This document shows positions 35,301 through 45,813 of a DNA stretch of 64,000 nt, one piece after another (within the stretch, counting starts at the first letter, position 1; every line of letters starts with the position of its first letter). The stretch is taken from assembly GCF_029784165.1 (NCBI RefSeq), contig NC_073695.1, positions 14,197,286 through 14,261,285 of the forward strand, written 5' to 3'. The translations under genes were made by a program, and so were the position numbers. The notes beneath the pieces are model-generated. The model ran no database searches. It worked only from the letters and a program-made list of their open reading frames with translations, and was not told where the DNA came from. The DNA comes from Wyeomyia smithii. Lineage: Eukaryota; Arthropoda; Insecta; Diptera; Culicidae.

Positions 35301-38300
35301 CTACAAAGCTCAACAATAATCCGCCAGGAAGGTCGTGGACGACCAGCCAAAGTAGTGGGCAAAAAAGGACTTCTTCCTTCTTTTCTAAATCCATGATTCA
35401 AGCCTAGTGGTTTGGTTATCAATCAAGATCAAGATAAAGACGAATATTTGAACCAAATTTTGATTCCATTTCTTCAAAAACACCAGGCCGATGAAAGGTA
35501 TGTGTTTTGGCCAAATAAAACATCATCACATCACGCCAAAAAACACAAACGTTCTTCGACTCCATTTGTACCCCAAATACACAACCCAATGAATCTGTTT
35601 CAGTGTCGCCCAATCGACGATTTCTTTGGGATTTTAAGTTCCTTCGGTGCAAAAACAACAGGATATCAACGAGCTGCAAACAGTTGATTGGTAAAACTAT
35701 TAGATACATTCGAAAAGCCGACGTAAAGGCAGTACAATGATCTTGTTTCTCATAAAAAAGTTTCGTCGGGAGGTCGGTTACCGAACTTTTTTTTTGTTAA
35801 TAATAAATGTATCTTCATGAGAAATAAATTAGTCTTTTAAGTACATCCACTTTTTTACAGCAGTAGAAAAAGAGTCCCAAATTTCATTCGTTACCCGTTA
35901 CAGTCATTCAGCTTACTCCACCTATCTATTTTCTAAGTACACTAACATCAAAAACATCATATCAAGAAAACTGGCATCTCTGGATCGACAACATATGAAT
36001 GACAAACCTCTAATAAAAACTGTTCATTCCATTAAAGGCGGAAGCTTGCAATTAATAAGCTAGTAATAACAAGGTGGTATCTCCCAGATCAGCGTTGCCA
36101 ACCCTCCAGTTTTTCCTGTATATCTCCAGTATTTTTCGGGAACGCCTATATATCCAGCTTTCTATTAGTCATCTTATTTATTGAATTCTTTCCCCTCAAA
36201 CCTATGATCTTTTCAATATTTTGTGCATTCATGCCCTTCAGTTCTCTGGTTTTAATCGAATTCCAGTCGCCGCTTCAAAATTTCGAGTACCGTAAACTGG
36301 GGTGACTTTGATCACTTTTTTGATTGTATCTCAAATATTTTCAGAATATACTGAGAACAATATTATTCGATATTTTTAAAATAAGTACTGGCATGCATTG
36401 AAAATGATTCAGTCACTACTTCAAAAGTTTAACAGCATTTTTGCTGTTTTTAAATATGCTCTAAAAATTTTACACCAATCATCATTCCGGGGTGACTTTG
36501 ATCACTACATTATTTTGATGAATTTGGTGTAACACTTTGCTACTTTTACTAAATTGAACAGCCTTAAACGGCTTAAACGAGTTTATAAATATGGAAAGCA
36601 ATTTGGGGGCCATTCACATTCTACGTGAACAGTTTATAATGGCGAATGTACAAGATTCATAAAATTTTTTTAGAATATATATGAATTGTTATCCACTGAG
36701 AGAGCAGGTGGTCTAGAATCATCAAAAACTAGTCCGAGAGGAATATAACTTAGGAAATTGGCCAAATTTGCATGTTACTTCACGTCTTGGGTTTTTGTTA
36801 AGAAGAAATATGTAATACGCTGTGGAGAATATTGGGACTCAACATTGCCTTTGAGGAAAAACTTGCAAAAATAACAATAAAATGTATTGTTATAATATTT
36901 GTTTATCTTAAGAACTAATCTGGGAACAAAATAAAAAAAACTTTACGTATTGCGTATACTTGTTGTTTTGAATCTGCTTGAACCGATTGTTTGTATGCAA
37001 CAAAAATCGCCAAAAATACACTTTATTTTCAATTAATATTCTAGCATGAAAAACACTCTTGAAATAGCAGGAAATGCATGAGTAGTAGCAATGCGAACAT
37101 ATATCCACGCATTCAGTGAAGATCACGACAATTCCCAAGCACTACGAGCGCTTTTTTACCACATTTTCAAAAAAGAGGTACAGTGATCAAAGTCACCCCG
37201 GTGATCAAAGTCACCCCAGTTTACGGTACGTTAGACTTTATACCTAGTTAATATAATCTTCATCAGTGAAAAATCAAAATGGCATCCATGATTTTTGTTT
37301 GCATGAAATAATACGGTGCAATATACATATATAAATGATTGTTATTCACGCAACATTCTTGTACCGAACATCAAACAAATTTCTGCAGAAGGTTTAAATT
37401 TTTATATCCAGTTTTCTCCAGTTTTTGTTGCAATTGTCCTTTACACTAAACAGTTGGCTGCGAAGTCGGTGTATAACAAACAGAAAGTCAAGTTCCGTAT
37501 CGGAATGTAGCACCAAGGGTTTGCTTTGCTAATAACATCGCTACGAAGACATGCGTATGTGATGGTCCTGCCTGTGCCTTCGGTTGCATTCGCATCGCAA
37601 GCACACCCACTAGTATGCATCAATTCCACCACTATTCAAAAGACTGCGCTGCCAAAACTGTGGCTCGATTTCAGGCAGAGTTCCCAGTCTACTAACAGCC
37701 AACCTGTCAGAGCCAACCTATCATTTAAAGCTTGACAACTTCATTGTGATCCAATGGGGCATATTAACACGAAAGGTACCGCTCAAGGGGTCATCAATAG
37801 TATGTGCCAAAAACCGCATCAAATTCAATAAAACTAATACCCGGCCAAACAGCTCGTACAGCTTTTTGAATGTTGCAGGAGAAAGCATAATTGGGATGTA
37901 ACAATTGGAAAAATTTGTTCGAGAGCTGAGAACGGGATTTCGGAAGAAGAATTTCTAATGAAAATCCTAAGATTTCGAAGACATTGCTGCAGAAGTAGCA
38001 ATTCAAGATCACGTGAAATACTTGCATTTATCATGAATTGGGATTTCATAGAAACAAAAACGTTTTTCGAAGCATTCTCGTATGAATGTCGATCTCGTCT
38101 GTTGAAAACGAACTAACCAAGGCGATCGATGTTGAAGAAGTTTTAGATAATTTTTTCATTGATTTTAATGAAGTCTAGTATTTTTTAACTCTGCAGTGTA
38201 TCGGATCCCTTAGAAAATATTTGTATGTTTTTGAACAACATTTAATTTTTCAATCCGTTTCTGGAGGGGGGTGGAGGGTGCAACCAAACAGTTCCGCACC

Positions 38301-41300
38301 GGATGCAGGTGGCAACATAGAAGTGATACACGTATTCGAGTGCCCCTTGTTGTATTTTCTGTCACAGCATGACAAGCATCTGAGCATGTGCTGCGCACGA
38401 CAGCTCATTCTTACGCATGTATTTCGATCGTTCGGACATGACAGCTTATGTCGTTTTCGTTTTTGCGGTGTAGCTACCCCGCGGACTACACTTTGTCCTA
38501 TCACTGTTTTTTTTTACATTTTCCGGACTATCCCGCACTATCCTTTTTCTGTCATGGACAGTCCGCGCAAGAAACAGAGTGCAGTTTTGAAGACACCAAC
38601 ACATTCACACGTATGTGTCAAAATCGAAAAAAAATGTGTCAAAATCGGTTTGCTTTGATTATCGTTCTTCGCGTGTCAAACATCAGGTTGAATTTTATTT
38701 ATTTTATTTTGTTATTTTGTCATTTTCCAGTAAATTGGCAAATTATTCGTAAAGTAGCACAAATGCGATAAAAGACAATGGCGATAATGACCAAAACAAA
38801 AGTGACAGTTACCTCTGGTATTACGCACACCATTGCAACTGCTCGGAAAGTGTTTTTTTTTCAGCTGCAAAGCGTAGTCCGGGACGGGATAGTCCTGCCG
38901 TAAAAACGAATTCGACAATAGTTTGCTCATTTTGAGGATGTCCTGTTGCTGTTGACAGCCTGCTGATCGGCTGCGGCTGTCATCGACTCGCATTTTTTCG
39001 TTTCTCCTTTTTCACAGGCCGGTGACATAATACAAAGCAAACCGTTTCCATTGTTGATATTATTTCCCACGTAAGAAAAAACGTGCTTCGCACCATCTCA
39101 TTTTCATTCTTTCATCGGCCTTACTGTCGTGAATTATTTCATCCCGCTCGGATTCGTGCTGAAGGATGTCGGAAGATTATAGACTGTCATTTGCGACAGC
39201 TTGGAATAGCCAACATTCATAAGGAGATGAAAATAACAGCCCGTTGGGAATTGCATGTGTGCTGTCGTCAGTTGCTGTCGGACTGTTTACCGAACGTGCG
39301 AGAAGCAGAAAGAGCTGTGCAATACAATGAGAGCCGGATTAGTTGAAAATTTGCTGTCATTGTCTTGCAGTAATTTTCATAACACTGCACAGGAGCAATA
39401 AAATATCAGTGCCTTACCGATGGTTTCAGTTTGGTAAAATCATTTTAAATTTCAGAAACCTACAATCAGCTGACCCCAAGAAAAATAAATATAAAAACAT
39501 ACATTGAAAGAATGTCATTTGTTCTTTTTTAAACATCTCAAACAATACGTGCGAACATCTAACCTAATTCCTTAAACTATATTCCGCAAAATTTAATCTG
39601 TCATGAATACATCACTTCTCAGATGTATCGAACACCCTATCCGATAAACAGATAATTCGCTTACCCACCCTATGCGGCGACGTTTATTTTTGTCTTGTAC
39701 GAATCTATTCTCACCAAAACCAACGGTGTTTTTTTCCTTTGTAAACGTCATTGGTCTTTCCTGACGCTTCGTTCGCTTCGCTAGATTCGTTCGCTTCCCT
39801 CTACTGTAAGTCGAATTGCCGGTGAGTAACTTTTTTTCGGGTGGCCGAATGTGGTAACTCAGTGAGATACAATAGCAGGAGAAGAATTAAAGAATAGAAT
39901 ACACTAAGGTCGCTTTTTACGCGTTTTTTACGCGGGCTTTTTCTACGTGGCTTTTTTACGCAGATTCCTGAATTTATGCGGATTGCGGAATTTACGCGTA
40001 TTTTTTTTTTGTGCGCAGATTTCGGTTTCTCTTCACTCAAAATGAAGAATTAACGCAATTTTTTTTACGCGGACTCTGGAATTTACACGGTTTATTTTAC
40101 GCGGATTCCGGAATTTACGCGTTTTTTACGCGTTTTGTTACGCGGCATGTATTTCCCGCGTAAAAAGCGACTTTAGTGTACTTCCAAACAATTCATTGAG
40201 CACTGTTATTCGCACTTGATGATGCGATAGGCGGCAGCTATAGTACCAAGTCACTAGTGAACAGCGACGATGATGAATCATGAATGATTGTGATAATCAG
40301 CAACTTTGGTTACAACAGTCGTAAAAATTCATAGAGTCACGAGAAGAACTTCGTTCTTCTTAGGCTCAATAAGAAAGACCTGAAAACTTTCAGGGGTCTA
40401 ATCACAGGGCACTGTCACTGTCAAGCATCATCTCAAGAAGCTAGGCAAACTTAATGATGATAAATGTCGCCTTTGTGGCATCGATAGCGATACATTGGAA
40501 CACCTACTGTGCGGATGCCAAGTATTAATACAACGCAGATTGTAAATTTTCGGTAAGCGACACGTAGAACCTGCCGATATTTGGAGGTAGAGTCCCGGTT
40601 AGGTAATAAACTTCATAACGCAGTGCGTGAACCTACTCGTACGCATTAAGTCTTAGTTCAAATAATGGTCGCAGTGGTTCAGTCTCTTACAAGGGAAAAA
40701 TATCTCATATGTCTCAGATTGGTTCTGTACGTTTTAAAATCGACCAGCTCTTACTGCTGGCGCCATCTGTTGACAAACAGCAACAACTTAGTAGCGCGCT
40801 TAGTAGTTTAATTGATTTTTATTGTGTACTCGATTATGAATGCCATTTTCTATTTCAAAATGGCGTCTGAGTTGGATTTTCGATCAATACCGGATGGTAT
40901 TTGGAAATTGGAAGTCGCCATCTCAAATTTCTAAATGGCATCTTGGATCGAATTCTAGCCTCAGGGCGTCAATCCCGTTCCGGAAATAATCATATTGGAT
41001 TGAATTTGACAAATTTTAGTTGTTTTCCAGTGATCGAAAGTTGCCATCTTTAATCATCGGCCTCTGAGTAGCATTTCGATTCCGGAAATACAACTATTGG
41101 TTAGTGTTTATTAAGTTGTTTCCTGAAAACCGATTGTCGCCAACTTGAATTTCCAGCTTCTGGCCATAATCTTGGTATCGAAAATATCTATACTAGGTGG
41201 TTTCGCCATTCTACAGTTGAACACACCTTAGAAAAAAAAGGTAACAATGTAAAAAGGTCAACAACAACAACAGAATAATACTGGTCAACGCAGATGTGCC

Positions 41301-43393
41301 TCTGAGGCTCCAACTAGAAAAATGAAAGATTATAAGTTTTTATCCATTCCTATGAATTTTGGTGCCTCCAGTAACTAACATTTATTCAGAGACTTAAATG
41401 AGTTGTGTCGTAAACATAACTTTGAAGCGACGAAGCCGATAAGCAATTACTATGCGAACTCTCACGTAAGTCGACGCGTTTTGGTAATAGCTAGGGGCAT
41501 TCAAATTCAAAGAAATGTTTAAAAAGTTAAAAAAATAATTTTAGACTAAAACAAAAATTTTATGAAAAATATTAACAATCCGAAAACCTTCAAAAGTTGC
41601 ATAGTATACCTCATGTTGATGGTTTGAAAACAGTGAAATAGTGATCACAGAGTAAAAAGGTAAATGTTGTCATGCAAACCTATCTGACTGAAACAACCTT
41701 ACAAGATATTTTTGAATGCTTTGGTATATTTTTCAATTCGTGATATGCAAATGTATAAAAGTTTCAACAGCGTACAAAAAAAAAGTTACTTGTCTTATTG
41801 TAACTCTTTTCAATGGTTTAAAGAAAAAAATGAATACTAGTATAGATTCATAAAGATAAATGGACAGAATAGACAACAAAGTTCTTGATTCTTTTTGTTT
41901 AGAATGAACTAAAGGGTTTTCAAAAATTGCGGAAAATGGAAAGGAAACATCATCAAGTCAATTCAATAGCGTTTGTTAGAAATGGCTTAACACGAAAAAA
42001 GTTGATTCACATATTAACTCAATATACAAACAGTATCAAAAAGTTCCAGATCACTCTGAAAAAACAACGCGTGTAACAGAAGGTGAACTTCATTCCCAAA
42101 CGACTAACATCGAAAAAGAGGGTGAAATACGAAATCCAATCTTCAACCACTGTTAGCAATTTTCGCAATCAGGGAAATGAGGAAAATTTAATGAAGACAA
42201 AAATAAGCACACAACAAGCTACAAATTACCAGTCCACGGTCTCATTATCATGAAGGTAGATAGAATCCACCGCGCAGAAGATTTCTGTACGACACCAACG
42301 AATTTTCTCTCCCATTGTGAGGGGGTGCTGTGTTTGCATGATGAAATTATAATCACTTGATGAAACAACAGCATGAAGCCCTTCCACAAACTATATATCG
42401 TGGCGCGTGTTATAAACGATCAAGTCAATTTTTCAATCGAGTCTCATCAATTCACAGCATTACGTAAGGAACTCAGCATAGCCTTTTCTGACGTGCGGTT
42501 TGAGCGTTAAAAAAGAATTACCAACTTCTGCAATCATCTTGTAACTTTCTTTGTGATTAGTTTGATGATGTTGTTTATTAGCTCACTGTTTGTAGTGGGT
42601 GTTAGAAAATTTTGCTGCTCGTTAGCAAAGCGATGTTCGGAAAACTCCTTCAAGTATCGTTTTCTGCTGTAATTGCTGTACATGCAAGCTATGGTGTAAT
42701 CTAAGTGAAAGGTTGGAGAGGAGTTATGATTATAGAATTTCATTATTTCCACGTATGTTATAAATTGCATTAACGAAGGCATCACCAAAACTAAATTTAA
42801 TTTCGTTCAAAGCTTTGCACACTTTATGCCACCCTAGTTCGAAACGATAGCCCACAATTTTTTTTCTCCTTTTCAGTACTGAACATCTAACAGCAGTAGG
42901 AGCAGGATCCGCTCGGACGTCTGCCACGTGCAGTTTGGCATCCAGTAGGGAAAGCAGTACATCCAATCCTGCCTCCGGCCCGTACAAGTAAGTACAGATA
43001 TGGTTTACGACCGTTCTGCTCCCGGCCCGGGGGTTCGTACGTTGTGATGCTGAAATGTTATCCATGTTCGGAGGCATTTGCCCCACGCACTTTTCTCGTC
43101 CCAAAGCGAACGCCCGTTGTCCTCACTGGCAATGTTCTAATTTACTCGTTCTATTTTATCTCTGAACTAATCAACACATTCACACGAACTGAAAACTGTT
43201 CATCGGAAATTCGCAACATTACACGTACCGGAAAATCGACACCAACTACTTCCGATACGGCTGCGGCGGTTGCCTCCGCTCTCAACACGGGCACGCAGGG
43301 TGCTAATGCTGGGCGGTGCTGCCGTTGGAAAAAGCTCATTAGTGTCACAGTTTATGACATCGGAGTACCTGCACGCCTACGATACCAGCATAG
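27286..43393 (+). CDS. RGK-family small GTPase gene (Rad/Gem/Rem type), partial, four exons seen
   Basis: Exons 27286-27387, 32936-33085, 42877-42987 and 43299-43393 are each bounded by AG and GT, and their phases agree through all three joins, giving one reading frame of 152 codons plus partial codons. The order is: Ser/Arg-rich disordered segment, EEYYRLRHFSITGKGVINRG segment, CSLASSRESSTS segment, then the start of a Ras-like G domain with P-loop GGAAVGKSS and the QFMTSEYLHAYDTSI switch 1 region. RGK proteins are Ras-related GTPases that bind calcium-channel beta subunits and restrain voltage-gated calcium channels, and act on the cytoskeleton; the long Ser/Arg-rich N-terminus is a family trait. 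The G3-G5 motifs and C-terminus were not found after 43393 and are presumably beyond the window, as is the 5' end. Introns are 5.5, 9.8 and 0.3 kb. Confidence 0.72.
28297..28302 (-). promoter_or_regulatory. AATAAA polyadenylation signal of the SKP1-like gene
   Basis: TTTATT on the plus strand is AATAAA for the minus-strand SKP1-like gene, 94 bases after its stop codon. Confidence 0.5.
28396..28884 (-). CDS. SKP1-like protein (SCF ubiquitin ligase adaptor paralogue), 162 residues
   Basis: SKP1 links F-box proteins to cullin 1 in SCF ubiquitin ligases. The sequence starts MTKVRLQTSDG as SKP1 does. It has the BTB/POZ-like fold residues (SLPNVSVKILKKIIQWVKHH), EKRTDDISWWDLQFL, LFELMMAANYLDVRAL, KNKTAEQIRSTFHIKNDF and ends in ...WEERT, with length equal to canonical SKP1. 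The frame extends 35 codons upstream to 28989, but that extension is unlike SKP1 and would start above the TATA box, so I choose 28884. The protein is clearly diverged (for example, the aspartate-rich linker is replaced by a Ser/Glu one), and the gene has no intron; it is probably a retrocopy or tandem-expansion paralogue. It lies antisense inside an RGK intron. Confidence 0.88.
   Translation of the reverse strand: MTKVRLQTSDGVSLYVDIELVKHFGTIRTMLEEAGVQLEHDEAISLPNVSVKILKKIIQWVKHHQNDSSPVEETSAEKRTDDISWWDLQFLNVDQRTLFELMMAANYLDVRALVALTCKAVANMMKNKTAEQIRSTFHIKNDFPVGEEEKLHAKLELWEERT
28959..28966 (-). promoter_or_regulatory. TATA box (TATAAAAG) of the SKP1-like gene
   Basis: On the minus strand TATAAAAG lies 75-82 bases before the chosen start codon. 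A CAGTC initiator-like sequence follows about 32 bases downstream, which would put the transcript start just inside the rejected upstream extension. Confidence 0.5.
29187..29361. repeat. Long hairpin: 84-bp arms around a 7-bp loop
   Basis: Left arm 29187-29270 (includes TTCGAGGATGCTAATAATGGG and GAAGATGTGATATAGAC) is the inverse of right arm 29278-29361, with roughly ten mismatches. The loop is a run of T. It sits directly before the modular repeat at 29383. Confidence 0.8.
29383..32493 (+). repeat. Modular repeat element built from three kinds of tandem unit, copy 1
   Basis: Order: head (CACCTTGCGGTCAGACCCAG, 29398-29417), a CTGTCTGTCTATC entry, three units of about 144 bp (from about 29650; each with a CCCCTCCCT...AGGGAGGGG hairpin), about nine units of about 120-126 bp (30085-31120; GATGGCAACTTCCGG, GGAAAACAGCC, ATCTCCGGAACCAG), units of about 180 bp (31310-32290; CAGCCATCTCTGAGAAA, ATTTGACAC), a CA microsatellite, and a tail (GAAAATGCTCAGCTCG, TTGCTATACCTTTCTAG). 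The same parts occur in exact reverse order at 47718-49037. Long frames here are translations of the tandem units, not genes. Probably a non-autonomous mobile element; class unknown. Confidence 0.7.
32308..32370. repeat. CA dinucleotide microsatellite
   Basis: About 30 CA units, embedded in the tail of the modular repeat. The mirror copy also has a GT-rich run at the same relative place (about 47850-47870). Confidence 0.9.
32936..33085 (+). CDS. RGK GTPase exon: YYRLRHFSITGKG segment
   Basis: Acceptor CCCGGCTATTTTCAG, donor CCAG|GTAGGT. Encodes the EEEYYRLRHFSITGKG stretch, VINRGDSLKSRRSKS and a Ser/Asn-rich end, typical of insect RGK N-termini as I remember them. Enters and leaves in the same phase as its neighbours. 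Confidence 0.72.
33086..35299. other. RGK intron sequence, no gene recognised
   Basis: The plus-strand frame at 33441-33662 is not recognisable. The segment 33360-34080 is less AT-rich than its surroundings and may be an old repeat. Confidence 0.35.
35300..35730 (+). pseudogene. Degenerate Tc1/mariner transposase fragment
   Basis: The frame at 35412-35687 reads LIPFLQKHQ, YVFWPNKTSSHHAKK, FVPQIHNPMN and CRPIDDFFG, the order seen in mariner-like DDE transposases (WPDLASCHYAK and RPIEDFWG types). The second catalytic Asp is Asn and the N-terminus is missing or frameshifted. Confidence 0.6.
36290..37226. mobile_element. TA-flanked MITE with GGGGTGACTTTGATCA repeats, 937 bp
   Basis: Perfect 26-bp terminal inverted repeats starting CCGTAAACTGGGGTGAC, with TA at both outer edges (36288-36289, 37227-37228), as for Tc1/mariner insertions. 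The GGGGTGACTTTGATCAC core is repeated again inside the left part (36489-36505) and immediately inside the right terminus, so each end has subterminal copies. No transposase frame. Confidence 0.78.
37227..39899. other. RGK intron sequence, no gene recognised
   Basis: Contains an approximately 80-bp dispersed repeat at 37446-37530 (CAGTTGGCTGCGAAGTCGG, AAGTCAAGTTCCG, TGTAGCACCAAGG) that recurs at 44869-44950. The frames at 38221-38990 are unrecognisable. Confidence 0.4.
39902..40178. mobile_element. TA-flanked MITE with TTTTTACGCG termini, 277 bp
   Basis: Inverted termini CACTAAGGTCGCTTTTTACG and CACTAAAGTCGCTTTTTACG differ at one base; TA flanks both ends. The interior consists of irregular TTTACGCGGATTCCGGAAT-like units. 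Confidence 0.8.
40345..40640 (+). mobile_element. 3' coding fragment of a LOA-like LINE
   Basis: The frame reads CRLCGIDSDTLEHLLCGC and LIQRRL, matching the C-terminal Cys-His motif of the LOA-like LINE at 53.4 kb (CRLCGFECETVEHLLCHC), with stops. It is in the opposite orientation to that copy. Confidence 0.65.
40850..41200 (-). repeat. Inverted block of the about 120-bp minisatellite-like units
   Basis: GGAAGTCGCCATCTC, GTTGTTTTCCAGTGATC, GTTGCCATC and GATTCCGGAAAT repeat at about 120-bp spacing; these are the reverse complements of the unit motifs at 30085-31120 (GGCAACTTCCGG, GGAAAACAGCC). Confidence 0.55.
41201..42876. other. RGK intron sequence, no gene recognised
   Basis: AT-rich. About 41330-41460 resembles parts of 50760-50860, partly inverted. 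Only short frames. Confidence 0.35.
42877..42987 (+). CDS. RGK GTPase exon: Ser-rich segment before the G domain
   Basis: Acceptor TTTTTCTCCTTTTCAG, donor ACAA|GTAAGT. Encodes SARTSATCSLASSRESS and ends ...GPY, splitting the Lys codon that precedes the first beta strand of the G domain. Confidence 0.78.
43299..43393 (+). CDS. RGK GTPase exon: P-loop and switch 1
   Basis: Acceptor after CACGGGCACGCAG, donor ATAG|GTAAGT. The frame reads VLMLGGAAVGKSSLVSQF and then MTSEYLHAYDTSI: a G1 P-loop (GxxxxGKS) followed by the RGK-type switch 1 region. It is invisible as a simple ORF because another frame is open across it. Confidence 0.82.
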
Positions 43394-45813
43394 GTAAGTG
43401 AGTGGTCCTATAGAACATTACTGTTACTCCATTCCAATGTTTTCCGCCCCCAACTGTACCAGTTGGGATAGGAGCCTAATTCAGTGCGATTGAAATGTCT
43501 GAAAAAAAAACGTAATCAAAACGAATAATGTTTGCAAAAAATATTAAATTTAGGTTGAAAAAAAAATTTCAAATGATATCCATTACGTGTTTGTTTGACC
43601 CGCCTGCGGTTGCAATAATTGCACCCGCATGCCAAACAAAGCTGTTATTCTTGTGACGATTGCTTTCCTCCCATCACAGTTGGAAAACAATGTATCCTTC
43701 CAAGGGTACAGATTAAAACCGTCCGTCCATTATTTCCCACTTAACTCAACTGTCTGCTCACCAGCGATGGCTTTTAGCGGCCGATGAATATATTCGTAAT
43801 TATTTTTTCCCGTAATTAATTTAATTGTTTTCAAACGATGGTGACGTGACCATCGAGGGCTGTGCCACCGGCAACAGAGCCACAGGCGGTGCAACATCTG
43901 GTTTTCATTGAATGGAAAATCCAATCAATTTCCCATCTATCATCGGTTTTACTGGGAAAAAGTGGTGGCGGCGCGCGGTAGCCACCCTCAATGGCACACA
44001 GCAACCGGACCGGACGAACGTAGATTGTATTGCGCAGCTTTCGTGTATTTACGTGCGGATTGTCGATAGAAAGTATACATACTAGATTCGCTCTTGAATG
44101 TGTTGAACCTATCTAGAAAAGGTCGAGTTCATTCAGAATTGAAGCCGTTATGCGCCTTACAACTACGTTGCCAAACTGCTCTGGTTTTCAACCAGAGTGG
44201 TTACTACTTTGAAAACGACATTTGTGAAGTTGACTTTTTTGTTAGATTTCTCAACTGGTATATTTATATATGTCAAGTGATATTATTTATAAAACGTGTT
44301 TTTGCGTTGTATGACATTGCCTCGAAGGCTATCGAAGGGAACGTCGGCAACTAAAGGAGATAAAACTGCACTAGATACGAGAAAGTCTGTTCGTTTGAAA
44401 CTAAATCTAACAAAATCAAGAACGGATCTAAAATCCATTCTATAATGTTGTTTCGATTGCTTTAAAACAATTTTTTGTTGGGCAATGGTACAACAAGATC
44501 CACATTTTTAGGGTAAAAATGTTGATTTATAGAAGAATTAATAAAATTATCGATCGATATATTTTGGGATCGTGAATCGTCTGTCTATTACTCTTTTACA
44601 TAATTAGTGTAACGTGAAATAGATGACTTCTGTATAATTTCCTAAAATACTGGAAAAAAATTATGTTTATTTTTTGAAGTGAGAGAGAGCTATTTAAAGC
44701 AAAGCTTTCAAAAAAATTCTAACTTTTTTTGAGCTCTTTTAATCTTTTTTAATTTTTTGAGCTTTTTTGAGTTTTTTCAAGCTCTCTAGAGCGCTTATCT
44801 GAGCCTGTTTACAACTCTTAACATGAACTATTTTATTTCCTAGATGGTCTCGAGGTACGATACACTAAAACAGTCGGCTGCGAAGTATGTGTATAAATAA
44901 ACGGAAGGTCAAGTTCCGAATAGGAATGCAGCACCAAAGCTTTGCTTTTGAACTATTTTTAACTGGAACTTCTTTATAGCTTTCTAAAGCTTTTCAGCGA
45001 CTTTTCAAAGATATCAAACGCTTTTGGAGTTTTTTTTTAACTCAAGCGAAGGTTTTCGAGTTTCCAAATTTTTTTAAGCTTTTTCGAGAATTGAAGCATG
45101 TTAAAGCTTATTTTTGTGAAAGTTTTTCAGGTATTTATACTGTTTTATCTATTTGTTTTCTTTTGAGCCCTTTTGATTTTTTTTGAGCTCCTCAGAGTAT
45201 TTGGAAACTTTTTTTAGCGCTCCAACTTTTGTGGATCTTTTTAAGCTTGCCTGGTTTTGATAGCTTCATTAGTTATGCTTTCAAGCCTTTTGTAAGATTT
45301 TATTACTTTTCAAACTCTGCAAAGCTTACAATTCAAAAACATTAGACCCTTTAGAGTGATGCGAAACACTCAAATAACGTGATTTTTCAAAAATGTTATT
45401 TTTTTAAAAATCATTACTTTTCAAAGAAAGCACAGAGTATTGATTTTCCATCTCAAATGAAAGATCTTCTAATGTGATTTATTATATAAGGCCGTTACAA
45501 ATGTTATTTTCATTTTATGTCAATCCCCCCCCCCCCCCCCCCGTTCAAAAATCTTGAATATTGGAAGGGGAAGAAAAAATTGGAAGGGGAAGAACAAAAG
45601 GCAAGCGAAATAAATAATAATAATAATAAAGTGTTATTTTTCAACATATATTTGAGTGCAAGTTACAAACGTCATAACTGCACACAAACTTTGATCAAAG
45701 ATATTTTTTTTTTCGTCTCGGTGTTATTTATTTTTTGCCACCCCCTCTGCTAACTTTGATAACCTTGGACATAAAAAGAATTCTAAATTTGTATCAGCCT
45801 TATATGTATTAGC
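43394..45813. other. No gene recognised; T-rich degenerate repeat and homopolymer
   Basis: 44690-45330 consists of irregular GAGCTTTTTTGAG-like units. A run of 18 C lies at 45525-45542. A second copy of the CAGTCGGCTGCGAAG dispersed repeat is at 44869-44950. No further RGK exon was recognised. Confidence 0.4.
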
